From Desulfobacula sp. (GTDB lineage Bacteria > Desulfobacterota > Desulfobacteria > Desulfobacterales > Desulfobacteraceae): a stretch of 26,929 nucleotides of DNA. The position numbers and the translations under genes were made by a program. Shown piece after piece: positions 1 to 7,841 of the stretch. How positions within the stretch are numbered: position 1 is the first letter of the stretch; each line of letters opens with the position of its first letter. The notes under the pieces were generated by a model. The model made no database searches. It worked only from the letters and a program-made list of their open reading frames with translations, and had not been told where the DNA came from. The DNA lies in assembly GCF_021107415.1 (NCBI RefSeq), contig NZ_JAIOSW010000245.1, positions 1 through 26,929 on the forward strand, given 5' to 3'.

Positions 1-109
1 TTTCCCGTTCAACATGGTTTTCAATGTTTTGAGACGCTAAAATAAGGATAATTAAATCTGCTCTTTTGGCAGAAAGACCTGTCAGTAATTTTTTCAAATT
101 CCGTGTCAC
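1..109 (-). CDS. N-terminal fragment of an unidentified protein (runs off left edge)
   Basis: An uninterrupted minus-strand frame opens with a GTG at 109 and continues through position 2, giving 36 codons with no stop. The residues begin MTRNLKKLLTG and continue with SAKRADLIILILASQNIE, which looks like a real protein N-terminus. It loosely recalls the start of rhomboid-type membrane proteins in related bacteria, but too little is present to name a family. The gene would diverge from the hydrolase gene at 210, with about 100 bp of AT-rich promoter space between them. An overlapping minus-strand frame at 21-215 is less convincing because it is closed at both ends and its composition is unremarkable. 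Confidence 0.4.
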   Translation of the reverse strand, partial: MTRNLKKLLTGLSAKRADLIILILASQNIENHVERE

Positions 110-209
110 GGGCTAAAGGGCCTTGATCTTTTGCGACAATGGTTTTAATACAATTAAAAAATAAGCCAACATTTTTAAATATATATATGAATACCAGGGG
201 AAAATAAAC

Positions 210-1019
210 ATGCAAATACTAAGGTTTGAAAGTGATGATAATAAAATCTATACGGGTTGTGACTTTGATAATGAGGCTGCATCCGTGATCCAGGGTGATA
301 TTTACACTGAATTTTCCAATACCGGGAAAAGAAAACCGGTTAAAAAATTTTTAACGCCTATTTCACCCCGTGTCATCTTTTGTATTGGATTAAATTATAA
401 ACTTCATGCCAAAGAGACCGGTCTTGCATTGCCAAAGTATCCGGTTGTATTTATGAAAAATATCAGTGCGGCAGCAGCTCATCTGGATGATATTAAAATT
501 CCATTTTCCTGTGCAAAGATACCGGAGGTGGATTATGAGGTTGAGCTTGCCGTGGTCATAAAAAAGAATGCCAGGAATGTCTTGCCGGAAAATGCCCTTG
601 ATTATGTCCTGGGATATGCCTGCGCCAATGATATTTCTGCCAGAAGATGGCAGATGCATGCAGGCGGTGGACAGTGGATAAAGGGAAAAAGCTTTGACAC
701 TTTCTGTCCCTTTGGCCCATGGATTGTGACACCGGACGAACTTGAAGATCCGGATAATCTTGATATTGAATGTGTGTTAAATGGTAACACCATGCAGAAA
801 AGCAATACCAGTGATATGATTTTTTCGGTGGCCCAAATCATTTCATATTTATCCGAATCAGCCACCCTGGTACCAGGTACCATTATATTAACGGGAACAC
901 CAAGCGGGGTGGGGTTTATCAGAAAACCGCCTGTTTATCTTGGTCCGGGTGATGTTCTGGAAACAAGAGTTGATAAAATCGGCGTGTTGAAAAATTATGT
1001 AACCCTCGAGGAAGAATAA
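210..1019 (+). CDS. Fumarylacetoacetate hydrolase family protein
   Basis: The 269-residue product has the FAH fold used by fumarylacetoacetases, acylpyruvases and 2-hydroxyhepta-2,4-diene-1,7-dioate isomerases/decarboxylases, which cleave or decarboxylate beta-diketo acids using a divalent metal. Family marks visible are IGLNYKLHAKE, the acidic metal-ligand segment PEVDYEVELAVVI, the GYACANDISARRWQ stretch, KSFDTFCPFGPW and the C-terminal PGTIILTGTPSGVG loop. Length is normal for the single-domain family. The ATG at 210 has an AGGGGA ribosome-binding site about ten bases upstream. The gene stands alone, so the substrate cannot be named; degradation of an aromatic or keto acid is plausible. 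Confidence 0.88.
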   Translation: MQILRFESDDNKIYTGCDFDNEAASVIQGDIYTEFSNTGKRKPVKKFLTPISPRVIFCIGLNYKLHAKETGLALPKYPVVFMKNISAAAAHLDDIKIPFSCAKIPEVDYEVELAVVIKKNARNVLPENALDYVLGYACANDISARRWQMHAGGGQWIKGKSFDTFCPFGPWIVTPDELEDPDNLDIECVLNGNTMQKSNTSDMIFSVAQIISYLSESATLVPGTIILTGTPSGVGFIRKPPVYLGPGDVLETRVDKIGVLKNYVTLEEE

Positions 1020-1053
1020 AAAAAGCCCGGAAGATGATTTCATCATTCCAGGC
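1017..1053 (-). terminator. Rho-independent terminator of the zraP-like gene
   Basis: Read on the minus strand, an imperfect hairpin has GCC/GGC at its base and GGAATGAT pairing with ATCATCTTCC across a GAA loop, with a small bulge. It is followed directly by a T run (the A run at 1018-1024 on the plus strand). It begins 27 bases past the stop codon at 1080. The same hairpin may slow plus-strand transcripts of the upstream hydrolase gene, but on that side no good T run follows. Confidence 0.7.
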
Positions 1054-1079
1054 GTTTATGGAGTGAATCCGATTAGATT

Positions 1080-1571
1080 CTAGTTGTTCTGCTGTCTCCA
1101 GCCATTTCCCTGTCCGCCGCCCTGGCCACCTCTTCCTGACCCTTTGCCACACCCTCGTCCAAATCCTTTACCCATACCCAGTTCAGGTGAGATTTTTTTT
1201 GCAGATAACTGAAAATCTATGCGTTTGTCTCTTATCTGTTTTTGCAGGTCTGTGATTTCCTGGGATAATTTATCCAGTTTGTCTCTATCCGGCTCAGATG
1301 TCTGCATAAGCATTCTTATTTCCTGCTGTTTTGCAAGTTTTGCAGATCTGAACTCATATGTTTCATCAATGAATGCCTGGCGAAGGGTACTCAGTTCATC
1401 TCTTTGTTCCTGGGAAAGATCATTCCAGGCGCTTTGCCCCCCATATCGCGGACAGTCTTGATTGGAACCTGCACCCATTCCCCGGCCTTTGCCAGGTCCC
1501 CATGCAAATACGCTTCCTGCGACAAGTGCCACCATAAGAAGTGAACTGATGATAATAATTGATTTTTTCAT
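1080..1571 (-). CDS. zraP: ZraP-like periplasmic Spy/CpxP-family protein
   Basis: The product is a 163-residue exported protein of the ZraP/Spy/CpxP family, periplasmic metal-binding chaperones and modulators of envelope stress. The ATG at 1571 was chosen over upstream codons because GGAGG lies seven bases before it and it opens a clean signal peptide (MKKS, hydrophobic stretch, GSVFA then W, cleavage near residue 23). The mature part has the family motif LSQEQRDEL, a helical region rich in K, E, R and Q, and a glycine-rich tail with a single Cys (GFGRGCGKGSGRGG). The E. coli ZraP tail is also Gly-rich but carries His and Cys, so metal preference may differ here. The gene diverges from a ZraS/ZraR-like pair and has its own sigma-54 promoter, which matches the known zraP-zraSR layout. 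Confidence 0.82.
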   Translation of the reverse strand: MKKSIIIISSLLMVALVAGSVFAWGPGKGRGMGAGSNQDCPRYGGQSAWNDLSQEQRDELSTLRQAFIDETYEFRSAKLAKQQEIRMLMQTSEPDRDKLDKLSQEITDLQKQIRDKRIDFQLSAKKISPELGMGKGFGRGCGKGSGRGGQGGGQGNGWRQQNN

Positions 1572-1638
1572 AATATCCTCCAAGTTAAAGTTTAGTTTGT
1601 TAATTGGCCTTTGTGCCATTTACTGAAACTTAAATAGA

Positions 1639-1653
1639 GCAAAGGGTGTGCCA
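1639..1653 (-). promoter_or_regulatory. Sigma-54 (-24/-12) promoter of zraP
   Basis: On the minus strand the sequence reads TGGCAC, five bases, TTGC, with exactly ten bases between the GG and GC dinucleotides. This is a full match to the sigma-54 consensus. It lies about 70 bp upstream of the zraP start, predicting a leader of about 55 bases. The NtrC-type activator it needs is encoded divergently next to it (3699-5045). Confidence 0.85.
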
Positions 1654-1754
1654 AAATGAAAATAAATTTTTAACATAGTGAATTTATAAGGTATAATTAA
1701 AATTATGTAATATAAGGCATTGATATTGAATCTGTGTTGTTGTATATTTTTTAC

Positions 1755-1793
1755 CCAGGACAATGTATCCAGGTGTATATAAAGTATCCAGGA
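1755..1793. promoter_or_regulatory. Candidate ZraR enhancer: CCAGG direct repeats
   Basis: GTATCCAGG occurs twice (1765-1773 and 1784-1792), 19 bases apart. A shorter CCAGGA copy sits at 1755-1760 and another CCAGGGG near 1826. They lie between the two divergent sigma-54 promoters, about 100-150 bp behind the leftward one and 50-90 bp behind the rightward one, where an NtrC-type activator would bind. The assignment to ZraR is inference; E. coli ZraR sites have a different sequence. Confidence 0.4.
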
Positions 1794-1842
1794 TCATGAT
1801 GCTAAGAATGCAATGGTTACTTAAACCAGGGGATTTTTTCCA

Positions 1843-1857
1843 TGGTATTGTTTTTGC
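1843..1857 (+). promoter_or_regulatory. Sigma-54-like promoter of zraSR
   Basis: The plus strand reads TGGTAT, five bases, TTTGC, again with ten bases between GG and GC. It matches the -24/-12 pattern apart from TAT in place of CAC. It is about 67 bp upstream of the kinase start and faces it. In E. coli both zraP and zraSR are sigma-54 dependent and autoactivated, so a second promoter here is expected. Confidence 0.65.
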
Positions 1858-1923
1858 TTGTAATATACATTAGGTATAATTAAGAACAACCACAGTATAA
1901 CGTGCATAAAGATAGAGAAAAAA

Positions 1924-3681
1924 ATGAAAAAATATAGTTTCCCATTGGTATCACCTTTATTTCTTATTGGTGTTTTATTGATCCTCTTACCGATTTTTAC
2001 GTTCATGACCCTGGACAGGCTCGAAAAACAAAAGGAATTTTTCACCCAAAGGCTTTTGGAAAAAGGGATATCTTTAATCAGGACATTTGAGGCGGGGACC
2101 CGAATCGGAATGTTCACCATGCGATGGGGTGCAAAAAGAATCCAGGCCATGCTTTTGGAGACCTCGTTGCAGCCTGAAGTTATCTATATGATGATTACAT
2201 CAAAGGATGGACAAATACTGGCACACTCGGATGAATCCATGATAGGACAGATTTTTGATGCCATGCCCGGGTCGGCAGAGACAAATGAAGATATTACTTT
2301 GATCTATCACAGGGTAAGACTGCAAAAAGACCAGACCCAGGCGTTTGAAGTATTCAAACGGTTTGTTCCGATCAGGTCCGGACCCACGCGCAGGTATATG
2401 GGGATGAATGAGAGACTGTCGGACCGACATAACGTTGAAATACAAACCAAGGACTGGTGCCGGCCTTATCTTAAAAACCAGTCGGATAAGCTGCCTGAAA
2501 TGGCAGAACATTATATTTTTGCCGGGCTTTCCATGGAAAGGGAAAAGATTGCCCGGGACAGGTTGCTAAAAGAGACTGTCTGGCGGGGTATCCTCTTTTT
2601 TATATTGGGATGTGTTGGTATGGTTGCTTTGTCTATCTTTCAGGCGTACAGGTCAGCAAAAGCATCTCTGACCAGTGTAAAGGCATTTTCCGATAATGTG
2701 ATTCAAAACATGCCGTCAGGACTTGTTACGATTAATCGGGATCATGAAATCACATCTATGAATAGTGCGGCAAAAGATATTTTAGGAGGGGATCTGAGGC
2801 AACCATTCCCGCAAATGATTGAATTGATGCAGGAAATGGAAATTTCTCAAGGGGTTCTAACCCGTGAGATCAATCTTGCAATTGATTCCGACCATAAGGT
2901 TCGGCTGGATATCACGGCATCCCCTATCAGGGACAGCGAAAATCAAGTCATGGGATTTTTATTTCTTTTCAGGGATCTGACCCAGATTAAAGAGCTTAAA
3001 AAACAAGTGGAGACAAATAAGCGGCTTGCAGCCATTGGAAAGCTTGCAGCTGGCGTTGCTCATGAAATCAGAAATCCCTTGAGTTCCATTAAAGGGTTTG
3101 CAACCTATTTTGGCGACCGGTATGAAGATAATGCTTCTGATAAGGGAACCGCTCAAATCATGGTCAAGGAGGTGGAACGTATCAACCGATCCGTTACCCA
3201 GTTACTTGAGTTTGCAAAACCCATGGCTATTGAAAAACAACAAGTGAATATTAATGAGTTGATTGCACATTCCTTAAGACTTGTTCACCATGATCTGGAT
3301 CAGAAAAAAATTGAGACAAAGGTCGATATTGATATAAAACAAGCCATAATTCACACAGACCCGGACCGGATGAACCAGGTTCTTTTAAATTTATATATCA
3401 ATGCCATAGAGGCGTTGGGAGACAGAGGAAAACTTACAATTTGCGTGCAGGATGCTGAGCAGGATGGGCGAATTGAAATAAGGGTCAGGGATAATGGCAT
3501 GGGGATTGATGAGGCATCCCTTGATCTGATCTTTGATCCCTATTTTACCACCCGGCCCAGCGGTACCGGGCTTGGACTTGCGATCGTTTACAGAGTTATT
3601 GAGAACCTTAATGGCAGCATTCGTGTGGAAAGTTTAAAAGGCAAGGGGACTTGTTTTATTATCAATTTGCCGGTTTCATAA
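1924..3681 (+). CDS. zraS: ZraS-like membrane sensor histidine kinase
   Basis: The 585-residue kinase has an N-terminal membrane helix (about residues 8-30), a periplasmic sensor region of about 190 residues, a second helix (about 222-241), a PAS domain (about 255-365) and a HisKA/HATPase core. The phosphoacceptor is His380 in GVAHEIRNPLSSIKGF, which closely resembles E. coli ZraS. N-box (LNLYINAIEALGD), DNGMGID and GTGLGLAIV ATP-site motifs are all present, so the enzyme should be active. It is longer than E. coli ZraS because of the PAS domain. The ribosome-binding site is weak. The regulator follows after 17 bases. The stimulus is probably envelope or metal stress, by analogy with ZraPSR. 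Confidence 0.85.
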   Translation: MKKYSFPLVSPLFLIGVLLILLPIFTFMTLDRLEKQKEFFTQRLLEKGISLIRTFEAGTRIGMFTMRWGAKRIQAMLLETSLQPEVIYMMITSKDGQILAHSDESMIGQIFDAMPGSAETNEDITLIYHRVRLQKDQTQAFEVFKRFVPIRSGPTRRYMGMNERLSDRHNVEIQTKDWCRPYLKNQSDKLPEMAEHYIFAGLSMEREKIARDRLLKETVWRGILFFILGCVGMVALSIFQAYRSAKASLTSVKAFSDNVIQNMPSGLVTINRDHEITSMNSAAKDILGGDLRQPFPQMIELMQEMEISQGVLTREINLAIDSDHKVRLDITASPIRDSENQVMGFLFLFRDLTQIKELKKQVETNKRLAAIGKLAAGVAHEIRNPLSSIKGFATYFGDRYEDNASDKGTAQIMVKEVERINRSVTQLLEFAKPMAIEKQQVNINELIAHSLRLVHHDLDQKKIETKVDIDIKQAIIHTDPDRMNQVLLNLYINAIEALGDRGKLTICVQDAEQDGRIEIRVRDNGMGIDEASLDLIFDPYFTTRPSGTGLGLAIVYRVIENLNGSIRVESLKGKGTCFIINLPVS

Positions 3682-3698
3682 AAGGATAAAAAAGACAA

Positions 3699-5045
3699 AT
3701 GAAAAAGATACTTGTGGTTGATGATGATGCCGCCCACGCCAGAATGCTTAAAACTTTGATGGCAGACTGGGGGCATGAAATTCATCTGGCAGATGATGGG
3801 ACAATTGCCGTTGAAATGGTAAAAGAGCAGCCTTTTGATATTGTTCTGATGGATATGAAAATGGTGAAAATGTCCGGCATGGAAGCATTGCAGCTTATTA
3901 AGACGTATAATCCTTCCCTGCCTGTGGTTATCATGACCGCCTATTCATCAGTTCACACAGCTGTAAAAGCTTTGAAAATCGGGGCCTATGATTATCTAAC
4001 CAAACCATTGGATTTTGATAAGCTGAAACTGACCATTGAACGTATATTTGAAAGCATTTCTTTAAAAACGGAAAACAGGCATTTGAAAACCCGGTTAAAG
4101 GAGAAGTCCCTTGCCCATGATATTATTGGAAAAAGTCCTGCCATACTCTCTTTGCTGGACACCATTCACATGGTGGCGCCCACGGATGCCAATGTCCTGG
4201 TTGTTGGAGAATCGGGAACCGGTAAGGAACTGGTGTCATCTGCCGTTCATTTTAATTCTTCACGAAAAGATCAGCCGTTTGTAAGGATCAACTGTGCCGC
4301 TATTACAGAAACCCTGCTTGAGTCTGAACTTTTCGGCCATGAAAAAGGGTCATTCACCGGTGCGGATAAGAAAAGAAAGGGACGGTTTTTACTGGCAGAC
4401 AAAGGCAGTATTCTTCTGGACGAAATTGGTGAAATGAGTCTTGCCATGCAGGTAAAGCTTTTGAGGGTGATCCAGGAAAAAGAGATCACACCCGTGGGAA
4501 GTGATCAAAACATTAAAACAGATGTGAGGATTATTGCCGCAACCAACAAGGATCTAAAGGAATTGTCTGAACAGGGAAGCTTTCGGCAGGATTTGTACTA
4601 TAGGCTGAATGTTGTGAATATTGAGGTCCCACCCTTGAGGGAAAGAAAAGAAGATATCCCAACCCTTGCCTTGCATTTTTTAGAAAGCTTTTCAAAGAAA
4701 AACAAACGGGATATCAAAGGTTTTTCACCCGATGCCATGGATGCCATGATTCGGTATGAATGGGAAGGCAACGTCAGGGAATTGATGAATAGTGTGGAAA
4801 GGGGTGTGGTTCTTGCCAGATCCGATTATATCTGCCTGGAAGACCTTTCCTTCATAAAGGCAAAAGATGTTGACAAGATTGATGCCGGGATAGATTTTGG
4901 AAACATCAGACTTTCCAAAATAGAAGAAAAAGCCATTCTTTCCACCCTTGAGTCAGCTGAAGGCAATAAGAGTGAAACAGCCAGAAGACTTGGTATTACA
5001 AGAAAGACGTTATTAAAGAAATTAAAACAATATGGGAAAAGCTAA
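3699..5045 (+). CDS. zraR: ZraR-like sigma-54-dependent response regulator
   Basis: The 448-residue protein has an N-terminal receiver domain (phosphoacceptor Asp52 in LMDMKMVKMSG; TAYSSVHTAVKALK and DYLTKPLDFD resemble E. coli ZraR closely). A central AAA+ sigma-54 activator domain follows (Walker A GESGTGKE from residue 170, Walker B ILLDEIGEM, Arg-finger region LRERKEDIP), then a C-terminal Fis-type helix-turn-helix (NKSETARRLGITRKTL). The sigma-54 contact loop reads GSFTGA (217-222) rather than the usual GAFTGA, a conservative change. It should activate the two sigma-54 promoters in the zraP-zraS intergenic region. It is co-transcribed with the kinase and converges on tyrA with 18 bp between stop codons. 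Confidence 0.9.
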   Translation: MKKILVVDDDAAHARMLKTLMADWGHEIHLADDGTIAVEMVKEQPFDIVLMDMKMVKMSGMEALQLIKTYNPSLPVVIMTAYSSVHTAVKALKIGAYDYLTKPLDFDKLKLTIERIFESISLKTENRHLKTRLKEKSLAHDIIGKSPAILSLLDTIHMVAPTDANVLVVGESGTGKELVSSAVHFNSSRKDQPFVRINCAAITETLLESELFGHEKGSFTGADKKRKGRFLLADKGSILLDEIGEMSLAMQVKLLRVIQEKEITPVGSDQNIKTDVRIIAATNKDLKELSEQGSFRQDLYYRLNVVNIEVPPLRERKEDIPTLALHFLESFSKKNKRDIKGFSPDAMDAMIRYEWEGNVRELMNSVERGVVLARSDYICLEDLSFIKAKDVDKIDAGIDFGNIRLSKIEEKAILSTLESAEGNKSETARRLGITRKTLLKKLKQYGKS

Positions 5046-5063
5046 ATCCAATGAAAAATGATA

Positions 5064-6206
5064 TTAAAACCGTTCGATCAGTTTGTCGATCAGAAAGGTG
5101 CTTTCACGCATGGCCTGTTCACTGAACGGACCAAACCATTGGGCAATTTGGTCAAATTTTTTAATAAAAAGATGTTTGTCATTGGCTTCCAGCATTTCAA
5201 GATGCTCACTCAAGGATGCAATATAGTCTTTTAAAAGACGCCGTCGTTCCTTTGTGGCAAAAATAATTTCAGAATATAGACCACTGTCCTGGGCAAACAG
5301 CCTTCCCACCATTCCAAACTCAAGACGATAAATCGGACTTGAAAATTCAAGGGTCCTTTCAATGCGGGCATGTTTTTCATATAAAAACTGACCAAAACTA
5401 AAAGTAGCGAAATGGCGCAATGCCTGCACAATTTCCATAATTTCGTCATGTTCTCTGGCACTGGACTGAACAATAACGGCACCCCAGAGGGTGAGTTGCT
5501 CCACCAGCCATTGGCAGTGATCTGAATTTCTTCCCGGGGTAACGACAATGATCTGTTTGTCAAGGGAGCCTGCGGTGGGGCCAAATAAAGGATGAAGTCC
5601 TGTTACAGGGCCTGGATGGGATTCAAGCATTTTTTCCAATGGTCGGGTTTTGATACTGGTCAGATCGGCAAGAATGGTTTCGGGGTCAAGAAAGACTGCA
5701 ATCTGTTCAATAATATCTTCAGTTTTTTCAATGGGGACACAGATAAGACAAAGATCAATATTTTTGCAAAGATTTTTTGCATTGTCCCAGTCCTCTTCCG
5801 TAAGGATTCTTAGGTCATAACCGGATTTTTGAAAGAGTGAGGCAAAAAAACGCCCCATCTGGCCACCACCGCCGATGATCAAAATTTTAGCATCCGGTCT
5901 GATGCCTTTATGCTCCATTTGATCTGTCTGTTTGACACGGGATTGCCTTAAAATGACCCGGTAAAGGTCTTCCATAAAATTCGGGTCAAGATTTGCTTTG
6001 CAGGCCTGGGCCCGAAGTTTTGAGAGAAGATCTTCTTCCCTGGCAGGATGATATACCGGAATATGGTGTTTTTTTTTTAATTTTACCACTTCTTCGACCT
6101 GGACCTGGCGTTGAGCAAGAAGACTCAGTATTTGCGAATCAATATAATCAATATTGGTTCGCAAAGGAATGATCTTTTTGTTAAATATAGATTTGTCTTT
6201 TCCCAT
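5064..6206 (-). CDS. tyrA: Bifunctional chorismate mutase / prephenate dehydrogenase
   Basis: The 380-residue enzyme combines two steps of tyrosine synthesis in the cytoplasm. Residues 1 to about 95 form an AroQ-type helical chorismate mutase (LRTNIDYIDSQILSLLAQR, VEEVVKLKKKH, PAREEDLLSKL). The remainder is an NAD-dependent prephenate dehydrogenase with the nucleotide loop IIGGGGQMGRFF and the active-site segment TGLHPLFGPTAGS. Order and length match the E. coli T-protein (about 373 residues), so this is a complete fused enzyme. It is a monocistronic minus-strand gene between two plus-strand blocks. No leader-peptide attenuator or clear terminator was seen. Confidence 0.92.
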   Translation of the reverse strand: MGKDKSIFNKKIIPLRTNIDYIDSQILSLLAQRQVQVEEVVKLKKKHHIPVYHPAREEDLLSKLRAQACKANLDPNFMEDLYRVILRQSRVKQTDQMEHKGIRPDAKILIIGGGGQMGRFFASLFQKSGYDLRILTEEDWDNAKNLCKNIDLCLICVPIEKTEDIIEQIAVFLDPETILADLTSIKTRPLEKMLESHPGPVTGLHPLFGPTAGSLDKQIIVVTPGRNSDHCQWLVEQLTLWGAVIVQSSAREHDEIMEIVQALRHFATFSFGQFLYEKHARIERTLEFSSPIYRLEFGMVGRLFAQDSGLYSEIIFATKERRRLLKDYIASLSEHLEMLEANDKHLFIKKFDQIAQWFGPFSEQAMRESTFLIDKLIERF

Positions 6207-6401
6207 CTTTTTTTTAAAAAAATCCTTAAACTTGAGCTATCATGAATTATTATTAAAACTTAACAATTTTAAGAACGGTTGGCAATTTTAAATTGCAAAT
6301 AGGATAAGCAAGACAAAATAATATGGATGATGACTTGTTAAATCACTCTAAATGGTTTATAGAAAATTAATATTTTAACATGGAATAATGACCATAAACT
6401 A

Positions 6402-6833
6402 ATGATGGAAACCGATATGAAAATGCTGGATGAAATTATTAAGAGAATTCGCAACCTTACCCATGATCAGCAAAAAGAGATTCTTGAAATTCTTAAAACA
6501 TGGCAAGCCGGAAAACAAAGAGAACATCAACGTCTCAAAACCAAGGTGGATATTGATGTCGTGGTTGGCGACAGGGTCATTCAGACCGATGCAAAGGATA
6601 TCAGTGCCGGTGGTATTTTTATTAACACATCGGGGAAATTTGAAACCAATAAAAGTGTGCGGGTCGTTTTTTCCGTTCCGGGATATGATAAGCCCTTCAA
6701 ACTCCAGGGCATGATTGTCAGGGTGGAACAAAACGGACTGGCCATCAAATTTGAGAATATCACCCCCTATTTTAAGAAAATCCTTGATGATGTTATTTGG
6801 GAAAACAAAAATTCAGATGATAATTTTTCCTAA
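6402..6833 (+). CDS. PilZ-domain protein
   Basis: A short helical N-terminus (residues 1-45) is followed by a PilZ domain, the small beta-barrel that binds cyclic-di-GMP. The arginine-rich ligand motif is seen in REHQRLKTKV and the second motif in DISAGGIF (D-x-S-x-x-G). The barrel ends in LAIKFENI. Up to 143 residues are encoded. There are tandem ATGs at 6402 and 6405 and a further in-frame ATG at 6417 that has a better GGAAA ribosome-binding site, so the true start may be 6417. As a single-domain PilZ protein it probably passes a cyclic-di-GMP signal to an unknown partner; the two extended secretion ATPases nearby are candidates. Confidence 0.82.
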   Translation: MMETDMKMLDEIIKRIRNLTHDQQKEILEILKTWQAGKQREHQRLKTKVDIDVVVGDRVIQTDAKDISAGGIFINTSGKFETNKSVRVVFSVPGYDKPFKLQGMIVRVEQNGLAIKFENITPYFKKILDDVIWENKNSDDNFS

Positions 6834-6902
6834 CAAGGCATTTTGTTCTTTCCTTTTTGAAGCCTCTTTTTTTCGGTTTAACCACAATAAGGGTATTATA
6901 TA

Positions 6903-7781
6903 TTGCAGCCAGGGTTTCAGTTTGATTTAAAGGTATTGCTTGGATGTGTTTGTGTTTTTTGTTCTGCCTTCTTTTTTTACCTGGCAACGGTTATTATCAA
7001 GTTGGCTCGGATCAAAGGATTACATATAGATCCGGCATTTTTCGTATTTGCAAGGTTTTTATTGGGATTTATCAGTATCGTGATCCTGATGGCTCTTAAA
7101 AAGAAGAAAATCAAGGTAAAAAAGAAACGATATCTGATTGGAAGGACTATTGCCAATTGTGTTGCGGTATATTGTTTTTTTAAAGGTGTGGATTTAACAT
7201 CCGTAGCCCAGGCCAACATCTTAAATATGACCTATCCGCTGTTTATCGCCATTTTTTCATGGATTTTTTTAAAGGAACAGCGTGATGCCATTGCCATCAT
7301 CATTGTTATTTTAGCCTTCGCAGGGGTCTGGCTGATTCTGGCTCCGGAGGGAATGAGTTTTCATAAGAATTCATTGTGGGCGCTTGCATCAGGGATCAGT
7401 GCGGCGGTTGCTATTATGTACCTTAACCTTTCAAGACAGGTGCACGATATTGAGACCACCTTGTTTTTCCTGTTTGGCCTTGGGTCTGTGATAACTTTTA
7501 TCTTCTTTTTTAATAAGATTTATCTGCCTCAATACTCAGAATTGAAATATCTTTTTTTCTGTTCATTTTTTGCCATTGCCGGTCAATATCTGCTTACCGC
7601 CGGGTTTAAATATGTGACAGCTATTGAAGGGAGTATCATCTCTTCAACACGGATTCTGCTGGCTGCTGTATTAGGCCCTGTTATTGCAATGGACCCTGTA
7701 CTGACAGCTTCCGGATGGACAGGGGCATTTCTGATTTTTGCAGGCAATGTGGTTTTGACCATTAGAAAAACCAAAAGATAA
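6903..7781 (+). CDS. EamA/DMT-superfamily transporter
   Basis: The 292-residue, very hydrophobic protein has about ten predicted membrane helices in two EamA repeats: residues 10-140 with FARFLLGFISIVILMAL and QANILNMTYPLFIAIFSWIF, and residues 150-290 with EGSIISSTRILLAAVLGPV. This is the drug/metabolite transporter family, which exports amino acids, nucleosides or other small metabolites. The substrate cannot be told from sequence. The only reasonable start is a TTG at 6903 with a weak AAGGG upstream. Gene order places it alone, converging on the ATPase gene that ends at 7842. Confidence 0.85.
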   Translation: MQPGFQFDLKVLLGCVCVFCSAFFFYLATVIIKLARIKGLHIDPAFFVFARFLLGFISIVILMALKKKKIKVKKKRYLIGRTIANCVAVYCFFKGVDLTSVAQANILNMTYPLFIAIFSWIFLKEQRDAIAIIIVILAFAGVWLILAPEGMSFHKNSLWALASGISAAVAIMYLNLSRQVHDIETTLFFLFGLGSVITFIFFFNKIYLPQYSELKYLFFCSFFAIAGQYLLTAGFKYVTAIEGSIISSTRILLAAVLGPVIAMDPVLTASGWTGAFLIFAGNVVLTIRKTKR

Positions 7782-7841
7782 CGGACATACCACTCAAACG
7801 AAAAAATATTTCATGTCTTGAAAATGGTTTAGAAACAGGAC

